Source of the DNA: Isoetes taiwanensis
Taxonomy: Eukaryota; Streptophyta; Lycopodiopsida; Isoetales; Isoetaceae
Assembly (NCBI GenBank): GCA_021234155.1
Contig: JAJEKV010000046.1
Location: forward strand, 10,866,818 to 10,930,817
DNA length: 64,000 bases
Direction of reading: 5' to 3'
The position numbers and the translations under genes were made by a program. This document shows, piece by piece, positions 55,767-64,000 of the stretch. Below the pieces are notes generated by a model. The model was given only the letters and a program-made list of their open reading frames with translations. It searched no databases and had not been told where the DNA came from. Within the stretch, counting starts at the first letter, position 1, and each line of letters begins with the position of its first letter.

Positions 55767-56818
55767 ATGGCACGCACCAAACAAACAGCTAGGAAGTTTG
55801 GACTAAGACCTACCCCTCTCCATGGCGCAGTACCAGGCTTATTATGTGAAGAAGATCCCGAGCACCTCCCACTCCAAGAAAGGGGAAGAGGAGCCTCCCC
55901 CACCAAAGAAGGAAGCAAGCAGCAATGGGCTTCCTTCCATGATGCCGCGTGAGAGTCCCAGCAGCCAGCCTCCACGGCAGGCACTGTGAGGGACCGGCGA
56001 AGTCAAAGGCCACTTTGGGGCCAGCGACACCGAGGTGGAAACAAGAGGTGGAAGAGCAGGCGCTATTAGGTGGAGGAAGCGGGCCTTCAAAGGCCAAAAA
56101 GAAGGGAAAGGGAAAGTAGCAAAGAGTGGCCGAGGAGGAGAGGGGTCAGCTAGGAAGAAAAGGGAGAGAGAGAGGGAGCCGAGGGAGCAAGAGCGACGGA
56201 CGGAAGGGAACGATGGCCCTCACGACCATCAAGTATCAGCCCCCTCGCCGAGGAAGAAGAGCGTGAGGGGCAAATAGGATCTCCGACGAAGGCCACCCTA
56301 CCCCCTGGTACTGAACCACCTAAGGTGGTGAAGAAGCAAAGGTAGGGAGCTGGGCATTCATACCCGTTAGACCGCGAGTCCGCTTTAAGATGGTGGGATA
56401 TAAGGGAGTACCTTCACGCTGACGAGGTACAATGAGTGGTATTGCCGCCAGAGGTGTAAACAAGCGTCGGGTGGGCGGCAGTCAAGAAGAACCAGCCCAA
56501 GCCACCCCCCACCTAGGCCGGAAAACCCAAGAGGGTTCACCACGGGCCTAACAAAGACACACGCCCGGGTTTAGGGAGATTCGCACTTCAGATGTGCACC
56601 ATCTCCCGATAAGGAAGGCCCTTCGATGCGCCTCCTTAGAGAGGTCTTGCAAGCCAGATTCCTTAATCCATTATAGGGTTACCCCCTCTAATGACCCGGC
56701 CCCGCCAAGAGGTTTCCAAGTAGCTGGTCCAGCTCTTCGAGGAAGGGAACTAGCCATGCTATCCATGCTAAGGGTTACCCTTATGCCTAAGGATATTCAC
56801 TTTAGCACCTGAGAATCG
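55767..56818 (+). pseudogene. histone H3-like gene of element F (decayed)
   Basis: ATG at 55767 gives [20 protein letters not shown]; the first ten residues equal those of the B copy and of canonical H3. The first frame closes at 55950. A Lys/Arg/Glu-rich region (KGQKEGKGKVAKSGRG, 56089-56140) matches the basic linker of B. The fold is recognisable in pieces in changing frames: REIR (56575), PIRKA (about 56605), LVQLFEE (about 56728), then MLRVTLMPKDIHFST (56764-56811). The last piece keeps the MPKDI of normal H3, which B has changed. Coding ends near 56818. Not translatable as read. Confidence 0.82.
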
Positions 56819-57654
56819 CAGGAGAGGCCCTAGGGCCTCAAATTTTGTAAATTTTGTAGAAGAATTAAAATTTTCATGTAACTATGTTTCTTATTAATAT
56901 AAAAGTTATTTTCCTCTATAATTAGAAAAAAAAAAAATGTTGTATGCTTGAAATGTAGGAAATAGAACCCAATTGTAGTAGAATTCTTCATAGCATGCCT
57001 AGAAACACCCTAGAAATCATGACTACAACAAAATTTTGGCAAAAAAATCATCTAAAATGCTAAAAATTGGGCTACCGGGTGAGACCGCTACCAATGGCCT
57101 CTCGTCACGACGCTGGTGCTGCTTTCAAGGCGGATTCACCCGCCTACCCCCAAAATCTTGCTTTTAGATGTCAGTTTTGCTCAAAAATAAGTTGCTAGTT
57201 AGGTTAGAATTGGCCCAATTAGCCATATTAGCATCTTTTAAATTCCCAAAAATGACAAAAAAATTGGCCCAAAAGCCAACCGGGTGAGACAACGCCAAAC
57301 GCTGTCAGGGTTCACGACGCTGAGGCCATCCGCGCGATTCAATTGGTCATCCCATCTTGGCCCAAATTAGCCAAATTTGATCCAACAAATTGCCATGTAG
57401 TGTTTCTTGCTTTGTTTTGATTTTAAGTTTGCACTTCATGGTAGTTCAATTGGACACCTGTGAGCCATAGAACCAAGGTCGCCTTAGGTAGGTACCTTTT
57501 GCACCTAACCCCGAGGTCACCCATAGTCTATAAAAATAGGCCCCATTTGCCATTTTTCTTCCTACGTAACTGCTCCCCAAACTTTTTTTTAGGCGATTTT
57601 CTCGATCCTCCACCGATCTTTGCAAGCCATTTTCTACACCCTTTTCCTCGCTCA
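56819..57654 (+). promoter_or_regulatory. intergenic region before the second accessory gene of F
   Basis: It starts with TTTTGTAAATTTTGTAG and TTATTAATATAAAAG, like the B sequence after its H3-like gene. GGGTGAGAC occurs at 57078 and 57280 with GC-rich surroundings, at about the same 200-base spacing as the hairpin blocks of B. A TATAAAAATA box is at 57529-57538, about 120 bases before ATG 57655. No coding sequence. Confidence 0.55.
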
Positions 57655-59063
57655 ATGGCCCAAAGAACTTTGAGAGATGGTACAATGTCGCCAGCCATAT
57701 CCATCAGCCTTCCAAGAGATCAAGCCTTCTCAGTGGTTTGATCACTTGTTTGATCTTCATGCAACTTTGACTAGAACACCCTACTACACGGACATTATGT
57801 GCCAATATGACCCAGGTGTCCCCGCCTTTGGGAAGTTAGGATCGCCTCCTAGGGGAGGGAATTGGGTTTCTCTTGAGACACTTACCCAAGCCTTAGGTCG
57901 AGAGTTGGCAGGATCCAAAGGCAAGAAGCAGCTATGGATAGGACTAGACCATGCCCATTACATGACCCGCAGACATAATAGGCATAGGTACCTTTCAGCG
58001 CATACCTTTGCCCTCTTCATGCACTATAAGTCAATCAACAAAGTAGGGGAACCTCCGTTTCAGCCCTTAGACTTAGCGCCACTTGATACCCGTGAGAGCC
58101 CGGGGATCAAATCCTCGAATATAGAATCCTCCGCCCCACGAATACTATGGCACGACGCCGGGGCACCATCTCTCGCAGATCCATGAAGACTACGAGCGCC
58201 TAGGGGAGCGTAACCCTAATGGGAGAGCAGGGAGGCAACAAGAATGCGAGGTAGTATAAGGCCGAGGCATGACGACGACGCGGAGAACAGCCTACCACCC
58301 ACCCCCGGCATCACAAACCACACCGATAGTCATCGACGGGAGGAGTACATTTTGCAAATGACATCCTCAACTTGTCCCATCGTCGTGAACAATGGTCTTC
58401 GAATCGACGAGCTCTTGGGCATGATAGCACACGGGAAGAGCGCAGACCTCATCGACTACTCATACCAGGAGATCCCAAGGGAGCTGGCGGAGAGACACTC
58501 TTATGCTGGGGAGACAATGTCGGATATAGCAGCCTATCAGCAGATAAGGGAGATCTATCGACAGCAGGAACCTATCATCTCAGAGGAGGAGTTCCAGCAG
58601 ATACAGAGCACACTCTACAAACCAGGGAAGGGCCCAAGCTCAAGGCACGCCGAGCCAGAGCATGAGGGAAGGGTCCAAAGCAAAGATCAACTTGGACAAT
58701 GCAACCAAAGATGTGGAGGGATCATGAAGACCGATGGGCGGGATGCCTACGGGGAAGCAGCTCGAGGAAGGGCACTGGATCGCGAGGCGTAGGGAAGGGC
58801 ACGGCACTTCGCTACTATCTTCCAGCCCTCAGCCAAGGGCAAATGATAGTCTTCCACAAGGAGTTCAGCCCAAGGGGGGAAGAATCCGTGGCACTTCTCA
58901 TAGCACTTTCGGGCTTCGGGCAGCACTCGAAGATATACGCCCATGCCGATCACATCATTCTTTTCAACAGGGCAGTCGCGCTCCATTGCCTCGACTTTGC
59001 GAGAGGGCACCTTAGGGATGCAACACTTTCAGTGGTAGCAAAGAACAAAGACGTAACTCCCTG
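57655..59063 (+). pseudogene. second accessory gene of element F (unknown function, frameshifted)
   Basis: Three main frames follow each other: 57677-58186 (FDHLFDLHATLTRTPYYTDI, ALGRELAGSKGKK, YLSAHTFALFMHYKSINKVG), 58244-58792 (REEYILQMTSSTCPIVVNNG, RIDELLGMIAHGKSADL, SDIAAYQQIREI, EEEFQQIQ) and 58699-59064 (LRYYLPALSQGQMIVFHKEF, SPRGEESV, LIALSGFGQHSKI). All three blocks align in order with the B protein. The C-terminal block is the best conserved. The B copy has a longer acidic stretch in the middle. Conserved between two independent elements, hence likely functional when intact. No family recognised. Confidence 0.72.
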
Positions 59064-59386
59064 AACGGAGATGGCCCGAAAGCACTTGAAGGAAGATCGA
59101 CGAGGAACATCTTGCGCTACCCCTAAGCAAAGGCCTCCGATTCAGGGATGTCAAGAACTTCTTCAAAGCTTTCGGAGGCCAATCAATAATTGTGAAATTT
59201 TCTTAAGTTTTGTGCTAAATGTTTCGGTACCCATTATGCTAAGATATATTTACCTTATCATGTAATCCTTATGTATTAATGACTATTAACCGCTTCGGCC
59301 AATGTAAGGCTTTGTATGATTTCTTATAACTAAAGATAATTCAATTGCAAGTAAAATTGATCAACATCTAACCCAAATAAAATGTA
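59064..59386 (+). other. spacer between the second accessory gene and gag of F
   Basis: AT-rich; TTAAGTTTTGTGCTAAATG and TTATGTATTAATGAC resemble a plant 3' end region. No gene. Confidence 0.4.
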
Positions 59387-60780
59387 TTGATGATCAATCC
59401 TTGCAAAGAAGGAACTCAAGTGCGTGGATCTCAAGATCAGCACCGACCACTAATTGGGTACCAAGGAACTTGTTGGCAGAGAACAGAAGACTTTGAGCAG
59501 ATATGTCACTGTGAGGCAAATCAACGCAAGGTTGGTGCGATGAGGAACCGTGATGCAACACCTCATCAACCGGGTGACACCTCTCATGAATGCACGTGAA
59601 GATGGTCCTCCACCTCCACCTTGTTGTCCTGGGATGGTGACTTAAGTCCCCAGCCAGAAGGGGAGGGCAACCAGGGGAACGCTGTGGATAGGAGAAGGAA
59701 GAGGAGAACCAGGAGTCCATCATCATCTAGCTCCAGCTCATCGATAGCTCTTCCGGCTGAGGACAAATTTCTAGTCCCGGCTACAAATACCGGCACACCC
59801 TAAAGCAAGGAAAAGAGCAAGAAAGACGATGACTATCGAAAAAGGTGGATAGTGCTATGAGCAATGTATGGAAGACAAGAAAGCCGGGCCAGCCAGTGGA
59901 AAGACAGGTCGCATGGAGGTGAAGCATGGCTTGATGAAATGGAAGAATTTGGCAACTCCTATGGTGATGAAAGACAAGGACATAGGGAAAGTTGTTACAA
60001 CTAACCTTATTGGACCCGCAAGGATCCGTGGAAGGGATATGCTAAGTCTAACAAGTCAAGAGGAACAATTGCAGGTTTAAAACCTTCGAAGGCTTTCCTC
60101 CAGAAGCACTATGTGCCAAGGTCTCATACTAGTAGACAGATTTAGCGCTTTTACATTGTGTTGAATCGTGGTAGCTTATCGCTGGCTAAGTATACCGAAG
60201 AATTTATGAGGCTCAAGCCGCATGTTCCTCGAGTCTCGTGAGAGGCAAGCCGTGGATACTTACATTGAGGGGTTGAACAGCAATATCAAGAGGCTTGTTA
60301 GAGCAATCAACCCAAGGTCACTTAAGCAGCCAAGATAAAGCTATAAGTTTAGAAGAGGCACCAAAGAACCCAGCAGAGAAGCAGCCAACCTTCGTGGGTA
60401 AGAGTTCGTGGCAAGATCGGGGACAATATCAGGGCAATCGCCAGCCTACACCATCGTGGGAGTCGAAGAAGAAGGTAAGGGTCGAGCAAAGCTTTTGGGG
60501 ACCGTAAGCCACGTAACGCATCGTAAGGCCTCTTAAGCCGCCTCCCAGATACGCTTCTGTCAAGGAAAAGAGACAGAATGCATTGAGAAAAAGTTATGCT
60601 TCGTGCCCCAGCGAGTAAGGCACCGAACACACGATTGTCCATTCCATGCAGTCAATTTTGGCGTAATCCCCTTGGATTGGGACTCCCCAACGGGGTTTTG
60701 GACGAGGATCCATTTGCACCGCCAGGAGGCCTGGGACTTCATAGATGGTGAGTGTCACATATGTGCAAACATTGAGGCAG
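59387..60780 (+). pseudogene. gag of element F (broken)
   Basis: Pieces in order: a Ser-rich/basic N-terminal region (RRRKRRTRSPSSSSS, about 59690), EAWLDEMEEFGNSYG (59920-59960, partly out of frame), AFLQKHYVPRSH (about 60090), KYTEEFMRLKPHVPR (about 60190-60235), and a zinc knuckle trace CFVPQRVRHRTHDC (60597-60640) in which the second Cys reads as Pro. This matches gag of B at 20495-20668 and 31700-32300 and helps to place the B gag boundaries. Confidence 0.78.
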
Positions 60781-61460
60781 TGATATAGAGAATCACCACC
60801 CGCCATCGCCATGCTTGGGATCATAGATAGTAATCCCTATGTAGTCCCTATAGATACTGTGTAGCTCTCTATAATTTTGCATCTCCTAGATTGGCTGCCT
60901 TAATGAAGAACAAGGTATTGAAGTCTAAGCCAAGGCCAAGTAGCTATGGCAAACGGGCGCCATTCGCACACTAAGGGGAGGAGGATCACCTTTGACATAG
61001 ACCTTAGTGGGGCTAAGTGGGCCGATGGGAGCAGAAGTCATGGATATCGGAAGATATGATCCGATAGTGGGGATGGAATTTTGAAGCCGCCCTAAAGCCA
61101 TGATTGATTGGCGACCGAATGAAGTCACCATGACGGCACCGCGACGGGCAAAAGCAAGTTGATAGTGAAAGGTAAGAAGCTAGATTCTCCTATGCAAAGG
61201 TATTTCTTTGAAGCAGCCTAAGGAAGAGTATAGAAAAGAATAAGGTGGATTACATCTTGAGGATGGAATCGCTTGAGCCGTGCAAAGGTGATGGAAGTGA
61301 CCCAAAGGGAAATCAGTTGCCCCGTGCTACTATAGCCGTGCTTATTTCAGAATTCAAGGATGTATTTCCTGATGAAACCGCAACCGCCACCTTATTGGGG
61401 GGTGTGGAATGCGAGATCACATTGGCTCCGGATGCTAAGCCTACCAAGAAGGCCATATAG
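60781..61460 (+). pseudogene. protease region of element F (broken)
   Basis: The active-site segment at about 60845-60890 is disrupted right after Asp, as in B. Downstream, MGAEVMDIGRYDPIVGMEF (about 61020-61080) matches YDLIIGMEYL of B. At 61245-61460 the frame DYILRMESLEP, LISEFKDVFPDE, VECEITLAPDAKPTKKA leads into RT. Not functional as read. Confidence 0.75.
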
Positions 61461-62220
61461 AATGAGCACCTTTAGAATTGATTGAGCTCAAGAAAGGGGC
61501 CTTCGTGAATTGCTCGAGTTTGGATTTATAAGAGCAAGTGTGTCTCCTTTCGGAGCACCTATACTCTTCGTGAAGAAGAAGGATGGGAGCTTAAGAATGT
61601 GTATAGACTATCGCCCCTTAATAAGCGCACGATAAAGAACAAGTATGCATTGCCAAGGGCGATGATCTAATGGACCGCCACAAGGAGCAAAGGTATTCTC
61701 TAAAATTGATTTGAGGTCGTGGATACATCGATAAGAATAAAAGAAGAGGATATCCATAAGACCGCTTTAACGCTGTGATGGTCACTTTGAGTTTACAAAG
61801 AATGCCCTTTGACTATCGAATGCTCCAGCAACGCTTATGCCTCATGAACGACATCTTCGTGAGACTTCTTGGATGAGTTTGTTATTGTCTTCTTCGACGC
61901 ACATCCTAATCTACAAAGAAGTCCCTTTGAGGAGCATTGTCAAGATCTCGTGAAAGTGTTGGAGAAGTTGAGACGCCATCGGTTGTATGGGAAGCTCTCT
62001 AAGTGCCACTTTGCAACAGGCCGAAAGTGGAGTACTTGGGGCATGTAGTAACATCCGAGGGAATCTCCACAGATCCATCTAAGATTGAGGCAATAGTTGA
62101 TTGGCCAGCTCCAAGGAATGTGGCGTAAGTAAGAAGCTTTCTGGTTGGCGGATATTACGTAAAGTTCAAGTTAAGGACTTTGGCTATGGGGGCCCCCCCT
62201 TGTCGGACCTCACTAAGGCC
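61461..62220 (+). pseudogene. reverse transcriptase of element F (broken)
   Basis: RT blocks are visible across frames: [41 protein letters not shown], KIDLRSxGYI with the IRIKEEDIHKTA segment that B has lost, MPF, and MNDIFV. The catalytic region (about 61880-61910, VIVFFDAHPNLQ) lies next to a CGCAC substitution, where B has a FFDD codon pair. Thumb: KVEYLGHVVTSEGISTDPSK. Confidence 0.75.
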
Positions 62221-62705
62221 AAGAAGATTAAGGATTGACTAGCCATTGGTTAGAGAAAGTCCAAGCTTCTTTTGAGAAGCTTAAAGAGGCCTTTAACAAC
62301 AAGCACCAAAGGCTTGTTCTCCCCGATCCGAGTAAAGATAAGTTGGTAGCAACAGATGCAAGCAAGATAGCAACAAAAGGCGCCTTGATGCAAGAAGGAA
62401 GGGTAGTCGCCTACCACTAGAAGAAGATGAACGACGCCGAAAGTAACGCTTACCCAACCCATGATCGTGGAGCCGCTAGCCATTGTCGTGGCATTGAGGA
62501 TATGGAGGCATTATCCCGCTGGGAAGGAAGTTTCAGCTTGGATACCGATCACCGTGAGCCTTCAAGATCTTTTTCACCCAGCCACCCTCAACTTAAGACA
62601 AAGGAGGTGGATGGAATTTCTTGAGGAGTATGATTTTGATATTATATATAAGCCCGGTAAGTTTAATGTTGTAGCAGATGCCCTCTCCAGAGACCATTTC
62701 GCATA
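62221..62705 (+). pseudogene. RNase H of element F
   Basis: Frame pieces include [56 protein letters not shown] and [15 protein letters not shown] and the last D positions are present. It is the Ty3 type, with no extra RNase H, in agreement with B. A CGTG insertion (62553-62556) shifts the frame after TDH. Confidence 0.8.
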
Positions 62706-64000
62706 AGGACGATTGTAATGCGATTTCCACTCTTTCGAAAGTGAGTTTGGCAAGAAGATTGAGGAGTCCTTGCCAACAGATGTGGACTTCAAGGACGTAT
62801 GGGAAAGCCTTTCCAAGGAAGCCGTAATCAGATAAGGAGCGGGAAGCCTTCAAGCATTATAAGAAGGAAGGCAACCCGTTGTATCACAAGCATAAGTTGT
62901 GTGTGCCCGAATCATCGTGGGTAAGGAAGCTTAATTCTTCATGACACACATAACAGCCCAATAATAGGGGCATGCCGGGCTTCATGAAGACCTATTTCAA
63001 GATTCAAGTAGCTACTTCGCCGAATGAAGAGGCGATAGCTGCATATATTCGGATTGCCGCTATGTCGCCAGACCAAAGCGAGCAACTTCGGATTCCGTGT
63101 GCTCTTGAGCCATTGGGGTGCCAAATGCAAAGTGGGAGGTCATAAGCATGGATTTCATCACAGTGTCTCCCTAGAACTCTTCGAGGCAAGGATGCATTGA
63201 TGGTTGTCGTAGATAAGTTATCTAAGATGGCACATTTTGTGCCTTGCAAGACTACCGACACCGCATTAGATACTGCCAAGTTATTTGTAAGGGAGATTTT
63301 CAGACTCCATGGCATGCCTCGGAGATAATATCTGATAGGGATTCCAAGTTTATGAGTGCCTTTTCGGCAGGACCTCTTCAAAGACCATTCTGACGGCTCT
63401 CCATGAGCACGATATCATCCCCAAACAGATGGCCGCATCGGAGAGGACGAATCGGATCATTGAAGACATGCTTCAAGCTATGTGTGGAATAAGCAGTCCA
63501 AGTGGGATGAGTACATCCACTTGGTGGAATTCGCCTACAACAGTGCCAAGCATGAGTCATCTCAGATGTCTCCTTTCATGGTAAATTACGGGTACCAGTG
63601 CTTAACCCCGGATACCTGGCACAATCCTGTGTCCAAGGTAGAAGTATCCCAGCAGATGTTAGGGGATATGCAGCAGCTTAGTGGAAGAAGTAAGAGGTTA
63701 TTTATTGGCAGCAAGAAGTCGGCGTAAGAGTGTAGCCGGCTGCCACCGTGACCGTAAGAGAGTTTAAGGTAGGCGATACCGCTTGGTTGAAGATCAAGGT
63801 GAAGCAAGCCAAGCCATGGATTGGGAGCTGCAAGAAGCTTGCCCCTAGGTGGGCTGGTCCGCTCAAGATTTTGGAGAGAGTGGGCTCAAGCCTACAAGTT
63901 GGATCTTCCAGCCCATCTCAAGGTGCACAAGGTCTTCCACGAAGTTTATTAAAAAGGCACAATCCTAACCCCGAGGAGGTTTTGGACACTCCAACTTTGT
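62706..64000 (+). pseudogene. integrase of element F (broken, runs off the window)
   Basis: Frame pieces: [20 protein letters not shown], a zinc domain remnant near 62940-63080 in which the Cys pair is not readable, [44 protein letters not shown] and HEHDIIPKQMAASERTNR. Then comes the intact 63482-63727 frame ([53 protein letters not shown]) and the VHKVFHE region at about 63920. The chromodomain lies beyond the end. Confidence 0.82.

Larger units (their letters stand above)
55200..64000 (+). mobile_element. element F: second copy of the H3-bearing chromovirus (partial, cut by window end)
   Basis: In the same order as B: primer site, H3-like gene, second accessory gene, gag, protease, RT, RNase H, integrase. 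No nested insertion is present, so the spacing confirms that the two accessory genes belong to the element and were not created by nesting. The coding parts carry many more breaks than B, a large share of them at CGTG/CGTA where B has CAG. Confidence 0.88.

Overview
This window is a nest of plant LTR retrotransposons with no intact host gene that I can recognise. A land plant with a large repeat-rich genome is the best reading. The evidence is Ty3/gypsy elements of two plant-type lineages (Tat-like and chromodomain-bearing), initiator-Met and probable Gln tRNA primer sites, long LTRs and deep nesting. I cannot name the clade.

The insertion order can be read from target duplications and interrupted reading frames. 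The oldest layer is element D on the minus strand, with gag-pol remains at 49377-51900 and its continuation at 2879-3456. A Tat-like element (A0, only its 3' end is in the window, 1-2878) lies next to the integrase of D. Element B (3457-49376, plus strand) sits in the RNase H/integrase junction of D. B was then hit three times: by Tat-like element A (8440-19139, duplication GGAAG), by Tat-like element C (20669-31676, duplication AAGGG), and by an 11 kb terminal-inverted-repeat element T (35690-46707, duplication AGT) inside the chromodomain. A itself carries a poly(A) retrocopy (11682-12900, 12-bp duplication). Without these insertions B is about 13.2 kb. Downstream are the 3' end of a B relative (E, 51903-53617), one LTR (53618-55199) and a second, more broken B relative (F, 55200-64000, cut by the window end).

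The most remarkable content is in B and F. Between the 5' LTR and gag, both carry two extra genes on the same strand as gag-pol. The first begins with the exact histone H3 tail ARTKQTARK. In B it ends, about 310 residues later, with a full histone H3 fold that aligns without gaps to canonical H3. The second encodes a conserved protein I do not recognise. In B each extra gene has its own upstream cassette: two GC-rich GTCTCAC...GTGAGAC hairpins, a TATAAATA box and a similar short leader. B also encodes a chromodomain at the end of pol, so one element carries both an H3 tail and a potential reader of H3 marks.

A and C share a pol with an extra RNase H placed before the reverse transcriptase, while the usual RNase H after RT has lost its catalytic aspartates. 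Element T contains a 2.1 kb minisatellite arranged as a giant inverted repeat, a 0.8 kb repeat in +++-- order, and tandem subterminal repeats, with no recognisable transposase.

A caution on sequence quality: near-identical copies differ repeatedly at CAG/CTG sites (CAG read as CGTG or CGG, CTG as CCG). Some stops and frameshifts may therefore be consensus errors rather than real decay.
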